NCBI GenBank assembly: GCA_003445035.1
Contig: DLVV01000053.1
Coordinates: 1 to 17,249 of the forward strand
Direction of reading: 5' to 3'
DNA length: 17,249 bases
Origin: Planctomycetaceae bacterium
GTDB lineage: Bacteria; Planctomycetota; Planctomycetia; Planctomycetales; Planctomycetaceae
In this document: positions 1-6,987 of the stretch, one piece after another
Layout of the letters: each line of letters starts with the position of its first letter
Position numbering within the stretch: the stretch's first letter is position 1
Notes under the pieces: generated by a model
Seen by the model: the letters and a program-made list of their open reading frames with translations, nothing else
Told to the model about the DNA's origin: nothing
Database searches by the model: none
Program-made: the position numbers and the translations under genes

Positions 1-558
1 CCTTCGATCCTGATTGGGCAGGAGATCACCGGCAGCACGCTGGGGATCATCGGCATGGGCCGGATCGGCAAGGAGGTGGCGCGTCGGGCGGCCGGGTTCG
101 AGATGACCGTGCTCTACAACAACCGCAATCGGGACGAGGCAGCCGAAGCGGAACTGGGCGTGCGTTACGCGACGCGGGACGAGCTGCTCGCCGAAAGTGA
201 CTTCGTGGCGCTCAACTGCCCGCTGACCGACGAGACGACCGGGATGATCGGGCCGGCCGAGTTCGAGACAATGAAGACATCGGCGTTCCTGGTGAACATG
301 GCTCGCGGGCCGGTGGTGCAGACCGACGCGCTTTACACCGCGCTGACGACCGGGCAGATCCGTGGAGCGGCCCTGGACGTGACCGATCCCGAGCCGTTGC
401 CCAGGGATCATCCGTTGCTGGATGTCGAGAACGTGATCATCATGCCTCACCTCGGCAGCGCGTCGAACCGGGCTCGTGAGATGATGATGAACATGTCGAT
501 CGAGAATCTGGAGGCGGGGTTGGCCGGCGAGGAACTGCCGTATCGGATTCGGCCCTGA
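1..558 (+). CDS. D-isomer-specific 2-hydroxyacid dehydrogenase, glyoxylate/hydroxypyruvate reductase-like (5' partial)
   Basis: Cytosolic NAD(P)H-dependent oxidoreductase that would interconvert a 2-oxoacid and a D-2-hydroxyacid. The reading frame is open from base 1, so the gene starts outside the window; the ATG at 55 lies inside the Rossmann motif (Gly-Met-Gly-Arg-Ile-Gly) and cannot be the real start. The visible part is the nucleotide-binding domain and C-terminal tail. The family catalytic triad is present: Arg (codon 304-306, in Asn-Met-Ala-Arg-Gly), Glu (391-393, in Asp-Pro-Glu-Pro) and His (448-450, in Met-Pro-His-Leu-Gly-Ser). The stretch around DPEPLPRDHPLL, followed by PHLGSAS, resembles GRHPR-type enzymes more than SerA, and no ACT or other C-terminal regulatory domain follows. 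Exact substrate is an inference. It ends 12 bp before truD and is probably co-transcribed with it. Confidence 0.9.
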   Translation, partial: PSILIGQEITGSTLGIIGMGRIGKEVARRAAGFEMTVLYNNRNRDEAAEAELGVRYATRDELLAESDFVALNCPLTDETTGMIGPAEFETMKTSAFLVNMARGPVVQTDALYTALTTGQIRGAALDVTDPEPLPRDHPLLDVENVIIMPHLGSASNRAREMMMNMSIENLEAGLAGEELPYRIRP

Positions 559-570
559 GTTTCCATCACC

Positions 571-1617
571 ATGCAGATCTGGCCCTATCTCCCGCGACTG
601 GACGCTGAATCACCGTCGATCAATGCGGTGATCAAGCGTGATCCCGAGGACTTCCTTGTCGAGGAGGTGGCTGCGTACGAGCCCTGCGGCGAGGGCGAAC
701 ACCTGTTCCTGTGGATCGAAAAGCGAGACATCTCGGCCGAGGGACTGCTGAAGCACCTCGCCGGGCAGCTGAGGATCGACCGGCGGGACATCGGTGCCGC
801 CGGCATGAAGGATCGCCGGGCGATCACCCGCCAGTGGGTCTCGGTTCCGGCGACCGCCGAATCGCGGGTCGACCGGGTCGAGAACGAGGCGATCCGCGTA
901 CTGAAGTCGGCACGGCACAAGAACAAGCTGAAGACCGGCCACCTGGTGGCCAACCGCTTCTCGGTTCACGTTCGCGGAATCGCCAAACCGTTGCGAGAAA
1001 GTGTTCTCGCGTCGGTGGCCCGGGTCGCGGCCGGCGGGTTCCCGAATTACTACGGTCCCCAGCGGTTCGGCAACGAGGGACATACGGCCAGGCAGGGATT
1101 CGACCTGCTCAAGGGTCAGCTGCGACCCAACCAGATACCCCGTCAACGCCGCCGGTTCCTGATCCGCCTGGCAATCTCGGCCGCCCAGTCGATGGTTTTC
1201 AACACCGTGCTGGGCAACCGCATCGACAACGGCCGGATCGCCACCGTCACCGTCGGCGACGTGCTGCAGAAGATCGAGTCGGGTGGGATGTTCGTCTGCG
1301 AGAACGTCGCGCAGGACCAGGCGAGGCTGGATGCCGGAGAACTGGCGCTGACCGGTCCGATGCACGGGCCGAAGATGCGACGCGCCGAGGGTGAGCCGGC
1401 CGAATGGGACGCCGAGGGGCTGGCCCGCTGGGAATTGACCGAGGAGCAATTTGCCGAGTTCTCGCGAGTGGCTCACGGCACGCGGCGGCCGATGATGGTG
1501 TCGGCCGATGACCTGGTGGCCGAATCGGCCACCGGGGGACTGCTGGTGAAGGTGACCCTGCCCGCGGGAGTCTACGTCACGGTGCTGTTGCGAGAGGTGC
1601 TGGGCCTGGAGGAGTAG
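571..1617 (+). CDS. truD: tRNA pseudouridine(13) synthase TruD
   Basis: Converts uridine 13 of tRNA (tRNA-Glu in E. coli) to pseudouridine in the cytoplasm. The protein has 348 residues, close to the E. coli length. The TruD signature Gly-Met-Lys-Asp-Arg-Arg-Ala-Ile-Thr-Arg-Gln lies at residues 78-88, with the catalytic Asp at 81. The second family motif, Asn-Tyr-Tyr-Gly-Pro-Gln-Arg-Phe-Gly, is at 159-167, and the Gly-His-Leu-x-x-Asn-Arg-Phe segment at about 123-130. The N-terminal substrate-binding segment (Asp-Phe-Leu-Val-Glu-Glu) is at 27-32. The ATG at 571 gives the expected family N-terminus; no strong Shine-Dalgarno is visible, in line with reading on from the upstream gene 12 bp away. 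It ends in TAG, 4 bp from the stop codon of the convergent minus-strand gene. Confidence 0.96.
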   Translation: MQIWPYLPRLDAESPSINAVIKRDPEDFLVEEVAAYEPCGEGEHLFLWIEKRDISAEGLLKHLAGQLRIDRRDIGAAGMKDRRAITRQWVSVPATAESRVDRVENEAIRVLKSARHKNKLKTGHLVANRFSVHVRGIAKPLRESVLASVARVAAGGFPNYYGPQRFGNEGHTARQGFDLLKGQLRPNQIPRQRRRFLIRLAISAAQSMVFNTVLGNRIDNGRIATVTVGDVLQKIESGGMFVCENVAQDQARLDAGELALTGPMHGPKMRRAEGEPAEWDAEGLARWELTEEQFAEFSRVAHGTRRPMMVSADDLVAESATGGLLVKVTLPAGVYVTVLLREVLGLEE

Positions 1618-1631
1618 GTGCTCAGAGCACC
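1617..1631. terminator. Palindrome spanning the convergent stop codons (possible bidirectional terminator)
   Basis: GGTGCTC-A-GAGCACC is a perfect inverted repeat; as RNA it can form a 6-bp stem with a CAG loop on either strand. It starts on the last base of the truD TAG and contains the TGA of the opposing gene (1622-1624 on the minus strand). No U-tract follows on either side, so a role as intrinsic terminator is uncertain; it could instead mark the transcript collision point or protect 3' ends. Confidence 0.35.
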
Positions 1632-2509
1632 AGTCCCTCGTCGCTGATCGTGTACGGCACGATCCTCTCGTCGCACGCGCTGCCGCGGTGTTTGGCGATG
1701 TGGAGCGCCCGGCCCATCGTGTCGTCCCTGCGGGTCTTGCCCATCAGGATGATCGTGTTGGCGTTGCTCAACAGGTCACCGCTCTCGATCGACCGTTCGA
1801 GCAGTTCGTCAAGCATCACCTCGTGGGAGGTGTAAAGCAGCAGGCAACCGACGTCGGCCTGGTCCCAGCCGTGGCGGTCGACCAGGTCGGCGTTCTGACG
1901 AAACCGTTCGCGGAACAGGTCGCGGGCCACCCAGTCGTGGTCTTTTCTGAGGATCTGGTGGTAGATGTACTCGAAGAGATCCAGTTGCCAGCTGTCGCTG
2001 GCGCGGTCGGTCGGCTCGACCCCGTCGATCACGCAGCGGCGGACCCCGTGGGCAAAGTTTCCGTAGAAGAAGGCGATCGCCCGCTGCAGTTTCCTCGACA
2101 GTTCGACCTTCCACTCCTTCCAGTCGTCCAGCTCGAGATCACTCTTGGTGACCCTCCGGCCGCTCTGGCGAAAGATGTGCGTGTAGTCGAAGCGGGCCTG
2201 TTTGAGCTCCCAGACGTGTTCGGGCAGTGCCGCGTCTTCGGCGATTTTTTCGGTCAGTATCCAGTCGAACAGGCGTCCGGCGTAGTCGGCGTGGTTCTGC
2301 GAGTCGCCCCGGCTGGCCATGTCGAACAGGACGCCCCTCTGGCCTTCCTGTGCCAGCCCCGCGTGGGCGAACGCCAGTCCCAGCTGGGTCTTGCCGATGC
2401 CGGTGGCTCCGACGACGACGGTCAACGAGCCGGGCAACAGGCCGCCGCCGAGCAGGTCATCGAGCGAGGGGAGCCCGGTCGAGAGTCGCGACGCGGTGGA
2501 GGAATTCAT
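1622..2509 (-). CDS. KaiC/RAD55-like RecA-superfamily ATPase
   Basis: Predicted cytosolic P-loop ATPase of 295 residues. The ATG at 2509 is preferred over an in-frame ATG at 2572: it sits 1 bp after the stop of the upstream gene and the KaiC-type opening follows at once ([14 protein letters not shown], residues 10-23). Walker A is Gly-Ala-Thr-Gly-Ile-Gly-Lys-Thr at 34-41. A Walker B-like strand, Arg-Arg-Cys-Val-Ile-Asp-Gly, is at 157-163. The C-terminal end (Ala-Lys-His-Arg-Gly-Ser at 272-277, then a final strand ending Ser-Asp-Glu-Gly-Leu-Val-Leu) is typical of the KaiC fold. The middle (about 85-150), rich in charged and aromatic residues, is unlike clock KaiC. It has one ATPase domain, and no KaiA or KaiB is nearby. 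It is the last gene of a transport/catabolism operon; its function is unknown. Confidence 0.8.
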   Translation of the reverse strand: MNSSTASRLSTGLPSLDDLLGGGLLPGSLTVVVGATGIGKTQLGLAFAHAGLAQEGQRGVLFDMASRGDSQNHADYAGRLFDWILTEKIAEDAALPEHVWELKQARFDYTHIFRQSGRRVTKSDLELDDWKEWKVELSRKLQRAIAFFYGNFAHGVRRCVIDGVEPTDRASDSWQLDLFEYIYHQILRKDHDWVARDLFRERFRQNADLVDRHGWDQADVGCLLLYTSHEVMLDELLERSIESGDLLSNANTIILMGKTRRDDTMGRALHIAKHRGSACDERIVPYTISDEGLVL

Positions 2510-2510
2510 C

Positions 2511-3626
2511 TCAGATCGTGATCCACCGGTCGCGGCTGGCCACGTCCCAGCGATCGACCAGTTCACCGCCATCGATGACGAAGACCTGCCTGTGCAGTGC
2601 CGAGGTCGGGCAGACGTGCCAGGGGATGCCCACCAGGATGTCGCCGGGCGAGTAGTCCCCGGCGCGGTCGGTCTGCAGTACCAGGTGCTCCTCGTTCTGC
2701 AGAACCTGTTCGGCGTCGGGCAGGTCGGGGAAGTGCACGCGTTTTCCCATGGGGGGGTCGCTGGCGATGGCCTTGTAGCCGAGGTCGAGCGTGATGCGAT
2801 CGGATGTGGGTCGGCTGACCACCCGGGTCAGGACCGCCGCGGCCGGGGGAAAGTCCATGTCGGGGAAGTAGCTGCCGTATCCGCCGTCGTTGTAGACGCA
2901 GGTGCCCGGGCTGAGTTCGATCGTCGGATCCGCCTTCTCGGCGTAAATCGGGAACGACGCCGTGCCGCCGGCGACCATGCGGGGGACGGCCAGGCCGTCG
3001 GCGACCAGGCCGTCGCGGAATGCGACAACCCGGTTGAATTCGGCGTCGACCGCCTCGCGCCGTTCGCCCCGATCTTCCTGGTGCTGGTGACCGTCGTAGA
3101 CGTGGAACCCTCCCAGTGCCAGGCCGTCGGTGTCGGAGATCAACCGGTAGAGTGCACCCGCCTCGTCGCCAACACCCACGCCCGTACGGTGCTGGCCGGT
3201 GTCGATGTCGAGCAGGACCTCGATCTGCCGCCCCGCGGCGGCCATCGCGTTCCCGAGGTCCCGGATCGGGTCGGCGTGGTCGGCGGTGGCTGCGAAGGCG
3301 ATGTCGGGGTAGGTGCTGCAAAAGGCGACGGCGCGATCGATGTTCGGGCCGACCAGGTTGTAGGCCAGGCAGATGTCCCGCACGCCCGCTTCGGCCAGCA
3401 TCTCGGCCTCGGCGAACGTGGCGCACTTGTGCTTGAGGATGCCACGCTCGATCTGCAGCTTGACCACCTCGCGGGTCTTGTGCGTTTTGCAGTGAGGTCT
3501 CAGCCGAGAGGGGTCACCGGCGATGGCGATCATCGCGTCGATGTTGGCCAGCAGCCGGTCGCGAAAGACCAGCATGGCTGGAGAAATGATCCCGGAGGCG
3601 TCGTTGATGGTCGGCGTGGTGGACAT
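2511..3626 (-). CDS. D-threonine aldolase / D-serine dehydratase-like PLP enzyme (DSD1 family)
   Basis: Predicted cytosolic fold-type III PLP enzyme with an alanine-racemase-like N-terminal barrel and a C-terminal D-serine-dehydratase-like domain; it would cleave or dehydrate a D-beta-hydroxy amino acid. The family motif Arg-Pro-His-Cys-Lys-Thr-His-Lys is at residues 43-50, with Lys47 as the expected PLP Schiff-base lysine. The C-terminal metal site reads Pro-Trp-His-Val-Cys-Pro-Thr, His337 and Cys339. The Thr-Gly-x-x-Arg-Thr-Gly-Val segment and the Gly-Gly-Thr-Ala-Ser phosphate-loop-like segment are also present. At 371 residues it has normal length. The ATG at 3626 directly follows the TGA of the upstream amidohydrolase (3627-3629), and its own stop is 1 bp from the KaiC-like start. 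The His-x-Cys pair leans towards D-serine dehydratase, but aldolase activity (including beta-hydroxyaspartate type) is equally possible. Confidence 0.87.
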   Translation of the reverse strand: MSTTPTINDASGIISPAMLVFRDRLLANIDAMIAIAGDPSRLRPHCKTHKTREVVKLQIERGILKHKCATFAEAEMLAEAGVRDICLAYNLVGPNIDRAVAFCSTYPDIAFAATADHADPIRDLGNAMAAAGRQIEVLLDIDTGQHRTGVGVGDEAGALYRLISDTDGLALGGFHVYDGHQHQEDRGERREAVDAEFNRVVAFRDGLVADGLAVPRMVAGGTASFPIYAEKADPTIELSPGTCVYNDGGYGSYFPDMDFPPAAAVLTRVVSRPTSDRITLDLGYKAIASDPPMGKRVHFPDLPDAEQVLQNEEHLVLQTDRAGDYSPGDILVGIPWHVCPTSALHRQVFVIDGGELVDRWDVASRDRWITI

Positions 3627-4475
3627 TCAGATCTTCTTGATTCCCTGGAAGAACACTTGCTCGGCCGTCTTCCTCAACAACCACTCACGGTCGTCGTTGT
3701 TCAGGAACTTGAGACCGGACTTGATGAGGTCGATCGAGGCCTTGTAGGTGTGGCCGTTGACGACCTGGAAGGGGGCGTCGGAGGCCCACATCAGCCGCTT
3801 GCGGCCGTAGGCGTTGAGCATCGCCTGGATCATGTCGCCCAGGTCGTGGTAGGGAGGCTTCATCTTGCCCAGGGCGTAGTAGGCCGAGATCTTGACGTAG
3901 GCGTTTTCGTGGCGGGCCAGGTCGGTCAGGGCCTTCACGTCGGCCTGCCGGATCTCCCCTCCCACTCCCGCACGGGCGAAGTGGTCGATCACGACGGTCG
4001 TCTTGGGGTAGCGGCGGCACATCCGGTCGATCGCCGGCAATGCGTCCGGGTCGACCAGGCAACACATGGCCAGGCCCTCCTCGCCCCCCGTCTTCCACAT
4101 CGTGTGCATCGCCGGGTCGTCGAGCCACTGGTCGACCGTCTGGTTCTTTGGATAGATCCGGAAGCCCCGCACGCCCAGACCCTTCATCTTTCTCATTTCC
4201 AGGTCGACCCGCGGCGCGTCCTGGTCGATGACGGCCACGCCGCTGAAGCTGCCCGGGTGCAGCCGCATGGTGTCCAGCATGTAGCTGTTGTCGTAGCCGT
4301 AGAAGGACATCTGGATCAGCACCACCCGGTTGACACCGACCGCCTTCATGTTGCCCTGCAACTCGGCGACGGTGAAGCTGGGCGGGTCCATGCTGAATCG
4401 CCGGTAGCCGGCGGCCAGCGGGTAGGCCTTGGTGTCAGGCGTCCAGATGTGCGAGTGCGCGTCGATGAACTTCAT
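3627..4475 (-). CDS. Amidohydrolase family protein (Amidohydro_2-type metal-dependent TIM barrel)
   Basis: Predicted cytosolic hydrolase, lactonase or decarboxylase of the amidohydrolase superfamily, 282 residues. The metal-binding His-x-His is near the N-terminus (Asp-Ala-His-Ser-His, His7 and His9). A further conserved His lies at 165 (Val-Ile-Asp-His-Phe), and the catalytic/metal Asp at 233 is in Trp-Ala-Ser-Asp-Ala-Pro-Phe. The spacing of these residues fits the short Amidohydro_2 members such as lactonases and ACMSD-like decarboxylases rather than dihydroorotase or urease types. The ATG at 4475 gives the expected first strand (Met-Lys-Phe-Ile-Asp-Ala-His). It lies 6 bp after the transporter stop, and its own TGA abuts the ATG of the PLP enzyme, so translation is probably coupled. 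Substrate cannot be read from sequence; context suggests an imported organic acid or amino-acid derivative. Confidence 0.88.
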   Translation of the reverse strand: MKFIDAHSHIWTPDTKAYPLAAGYRRFSMDPPSFTVAELQGNMKAVGVNRVVLIQMSFYGYDNSYMLDTMRLHPGSFSGVAVIDQDAPRVDLEMRKMKGLGVRGFRIYPKNQTVDQWLDDPAMHTMWKTGGEEGLAMCCLVDPDALPAIDRMCRRYPKTTVVIDHFARAGVGGEIRQADVKALTDLARHENAYVKISAYYALGKMKPPYHDLGDMIQAMLNAYGRKRLMWASDAPFQVVNGHTYKASIDLIKSGLKFLNNDDREWLLRKTAEQVFFQGIKKI

Positions 4476-4481
4476 GGGGGA

Positions 4482-6446
4482 TCAGCTCGCTTCGTGGAAG
4501 TATTTCTCGACCAGGTCCTGTGGCGGCGGCGGCGTCATGATGGTGACGACCCAGCCGACGACGAACGAGGTCACCAGTCCGATGATGATCGGGTCCATGC
4601 TGAGCGGTCGGTAGGGTGAGAACCCGTTGCCCTGGAAGAAACCGATCAGGTACAGCGACAGGTGGGCGGCGAAGCCCGAGACCATGGCGGCGATGCAGCC
4701 CTGGGCGTTCGAGCGGGGCCAGTACAGCGCGTAGACGACCGCCGCCAGGAAGCAGGCGGCCAGCCCGCTGCCGGTGTAGACGATGATGTCCTGCAGGAAC
4801 TCCGGCGGATTCATCGCTCCGAACAACGCCCCCAGCCCCGCGACCATGGTGATCACGTAGCTGAGCGTCTTGATCTTCTTTTCCTCGGCCTCGGGATTGA
4901 TGTTCCGCTGGTAGATGTCGCGGACCAGTGCCGAGGAGATCATCAGCAGGAAACTGTCGACAGTCGACATCACCGCGGCGAACGGGGCGGCGATCAGCAA
5001 TCCGGCCAACCAGCCCATGCCGATGTTGGAGGTCAGTTCGACGGCCATCTGCGGCATGATCCGGTCGGGCTCGGACTCCATGCCCGGCATCAGCACACGA
5101 GCACAGCAGAAAATGATCACCAGCGGGAAGTAGATGGCCGAGTAGTACATCGCCACGGTGAAGATCGATCGTCTCAGCGTGATGGTGTCCTTGAAGGCCA
5201 TCAGCCGGACCATGTTGCTGGGCTGCCCGGTGCCCGAGATGGCCCACATGAAGAAGAACGAGATGGCCAGGGAGAGCGGCAGGAAGCCGTCGGCCTTTTC
5301 ACGAGAGGGACCGGGGCCGTTGACGTAGGACCCCGCCTGCTCGGGCGTGGCCCCGTAGGCGTAGTCCTTGAGTTCTTCGATCTTGAGGTTGACCAGCCCG
5401 GTGACGTTGCTGGGTTCGCTGCCCGATTCGAGTCGTCGTCGAACCTGCTGGACGTCGGCCGGCGTAACGATCTCCCAGATCTCGGCGGCCTCGAAACGGG
5501 TCTCGCTGGCCGTGAAGTCGTAGCGGTTCTTGATCTTGAACAACTGCTGATCGTCGCCTTCGCCGACGAAGATCCATGACCCCGAGGGCACGGTGACATC
5601 GGCACCGGCCTGGGTCGCCGTGATCGTCGCGGTTCCCTTGCGTGGAGGGACCATCCTGGCCATGGCCCGGGTGACCTGTTCCAGTCCTGCCCCCTTATCG
5701 GTTTTGGCGACGGCACCGGCCTGGTTGATCGCCAGCGGCAGCATGATCACCACGCCGACGACCATCACCACGCCCTGCATCACGTCGGTCCAGACCACCG
5801 CGTGGAAGCCGCCGTAGGTCGTGTAAACGATCACCGCGACGCCGAAGACCACCAGGCACAGCAGGTACTCGTTGCCCTGCGAGCACAGCGAACCGATCCA
5901 GTCGGGCAGGCTGGCCGCCGAGGAGGTGAAGGCATCGATCGGGCCCAGCAGCGTCTTCAGGATCGTGCTGCCACCCTTGAACTGGGCGATCAGGTTGAAG
6001 GTCATGAAGAAGACGATCAGCGAGACCGAGATCAGGCCGAAGGCGATGCTGCGGAAGCGGTCGCGGAGCACGTCGGGAATGGTGATGGCCTGGGCGGTGC
6101 GAGCCACCTCGTTGATCCGTTTGCCCAGCAGCCCCATCACGCAGATCGGCACCACCATGTAGCTGCCGATCCACAGCCCCAGGCTCCAGCCGTGGGTGTA
6201 GATCTTGCTCGGGAAGCCCATGAAGCTGCCCCCCGAGGAACTGGTGGCCGCCAGCGTCAGCGCGAAGGCCCAGACGCCCAGCCCGCGGCTGCCCAGGAAG
6301 TACTCGCTCAGGAAGTTGCGGTTCTTCAGCAGGCGGTTGGAGAGTCCGGCGATCAGGAAGACGCCGACCATGTAGATCAGGAACGTCCACAGTACGGCTG
6401 TGCCCGAATCGGCCGCAGCCAGCAGGTTCAGTTGAAACCCGTTCAT
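4482..6446 (-). CDS. SSS-family sodium:solute symporter with large soluble insertion
   Basis: Inner-membrane Na+-coupled solute importer (SLC5/PutP/PanF superfamily), 654 residues. The frame stays open far upstream, but the ATG at 6446 is the true start: it overlaps the TGA of the small upstream membrane gene (ATGA), is preceded by an AAGGGGG ribosome binding site, and begins a typical N-terminus with its first membrane helix. Family signatures include Ala-Ala-Thr-Ser-Ser-Ser-Gly-Gly in the first core helix, Gly-Gly-Phe-His-Ala-Val-Val-Trp-Thr-Asp-Val-x-Gln-Gly in the mid-region, and Met-Ser-Thr-Val-Asp-Ser-Phe-Leu-Leu at about residue 490, near the Na+-site helix. Residues about 243-385 are hydrophilic and interrupt the membrane region, making the protein roughly 100 residues longer than usual. 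The DUF997 partner suggests PanF-like organisation; substrate unknown. Confidence 0.92.
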   Translation of the reverse strand: MNGFQLNLLAAADSGTAVLWTFLIYMVGVFLIAGLSNRLLKNRNFLSEYFLGSRGLGVWAFALTLAATSSSGGSFMGFPSKIYTHGWSLGLWIGSYMVVPICVMGLLGKRINEVARTAQAITIPDVLRDRFRSIAFGLISVSLIVFFMTFNLIAQFKGGSTILKTLLGPIDAFTSSAASLPDWIGSLCSQGNEYLLCLVVFGVAVIVYTTYGGFHAVVWTDVMQGVVMVVGVVIMLPLAINQAGAVAKTDKGAGLEQVTRAMARMVPPRKGTATITATQAGADVTVPSGSWIFVGEGDDQQLFKIKNRYDFTASETRFEAAEIWEIVTPADVQQVRRRLESGSEPSNVTGLVNLKIEELKDYAYGATPEQAGSYVNGPGPSREKADGFLPLSLAISFFFMWAISGTGQPSNMVRLMAFKDTITLRRSIFTVAMYYSAIYFPLVIIFCCARVLMPGMESEPDRIMPQMAVELTSNIGMGWLAGLLIAAPFAAVMSTVDSFLLMISSALVRDIYQRNINPEAEEKKIKTLSYVITMVAGLGALFGAMNPPEFLQDIIVYTGSGLAACFLAAVVYALYWPRSNAQGCIAAMVSGFAAHLSLYLIGFFQGNGFSPYRPLSMDPIIIGLVTSFVVGWVVTIMTPPPPQDLVEKYFHEAS

Positions 6447-6814
6447 GCTGCACCCCCTTCCGCTCCGGCCACCGCCACCGGTTCGCCGTGGATCTCCTCG
6501 TCTCCGGCAGTCCCCAGTTCGTCGTCCTGCATGAAGAAGAAGCAGACCCAGGTGGTGAACAGGTCGGCGACAATCCAGGGCAGCAGGATGCCGCCGAAGA
6601 GCCAGCTGGGGATCCCCAGTGTCGTGCTCATTGTCTCGGGGTCGATCTGGTGACCGTACCCGTTGATGTAACAGTAGGGCACCGCCCAGCAGAGCGCGAC
6701 GAACCAGGATCCGAAGATCATGATCGCCTCGCGGCGCGAGTTGAGGAACACGCGGGTGAGCCTGGGGCCCGTGCCGGTGTCGTTGGAAACCTGGGGAACG
6801 TCTGGGGAACTCAT
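6443..6814 (-). CDS. Small membrane protein, DUF997/YhdT-like symporter partner
   Basis: A 123-residue protein with two hydrophobic segments (about residues 31-50 and 70-94). The conserved-looking Asn-Ser-Arg-Arg-Glu-Ala precedes the first helix, and Gly-Ile-Pro-Ser-Trp-Leu-Phe-Gly-Gly-Ile starts the second. This matches DUF997/YhdT small proteins, encoded beside the pantothenate symporter PanF in E. coli; membership is judged from pattern, not a search. The ATG at 6814 has a GAGG ribosome binding site 6 nt upstream. The TGA overlaps the symporter ATG, which points to translational coupling and probable complex formation in the inner membrane. The acidic C-terminal tail (about 97-123) should be soluble. 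It is the first gene of the five-gene minus-strand operon. Confidence 0.8.
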   Translation of the reverse strand: MSSPDVPQVSNDTGTGPRLTRVFLNSRREAIMIFGSWFVALCWAVPYCYINGYGHQIDPETMSTTLGIPSWLFGGILLPWIVADLFTTWVCFFFMQDDELGTAGDEEIHGEPVAVAGAEGGAA

Positions 6815-6855
6815 CCGGAGCCTCGTGATGCCAGTGAAACGGCGCGAGACCTGCG

Positions 6856-6884
6856 ATTGTACTTCTGCTCAGAACACGTTGCAA
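6856..6884 (-). promoter_or_regulatory. Candidate sigma70-type promoter of the minus-strand operon
   Basis: On the minus strand, TTGCAA (6884-6879) and TACAAT (6861-6856) are separated by exactly 17 bp. The -10 box matches the consensus in 5 of 6 positions and the -35 box in 4 of 6. Transcription would start near 6849, giving a leader of about 35 nt with a GAGG ribosome binding site before the ATG at 6814. Position, spacing and the locally lower GC all fit, but this is pattern matching only. Confidence 0.5.
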
Positions 6885-6930
6885 AGACGCAGCCCTGGTG
6901 GTGGTGATCGGCGCGGGGGTTGTCGCGTGA

Positions 6931-6959
6931 TTGAGTTCGGCCCCGCGGTGCTTCAGAAT
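6931..6959 (+). promoter_or_regulatory. Candidate promoter of proC
   Basis: TTGAGT (6931-6936) and CAGAAT (6954-6959) are separated by 17 bp; each matches 4 of 6 consensus positions. Transcription would start near 6966, leaving a leader of about 22 nt with a GGAAGAGGAGAG purine run before the ATG at 6988. Together with the opposing promoter at 6856-6884 it makes 6815-6987 a divergent regulatory region. The matches are modest. Confidence 0.35.
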
Positions 6960-6987
6960 GGACCGTTCGACCCGGAAGAGGAGAGAG

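Noticed and set aside
2510..2572. Start of the KaiC-like gene at 2572 instead of 2509
   Set aside because: The extra 21 residues would overlap the upstream PLP enzyme, and the KaiC-type opening follows the ATG at 2509, 1 bp after the upstream stop.
2319..4619. A 766-codon open frame on the plus strand opposite the PLP enzyme and amidohydrolase
   Set aside because: It is antisense to two well-supported genes with catalytic motifs, its translation is low-complexity Val/Asp/Gly/His-rich with no motif, and long antisense frames are expected at this GC content.
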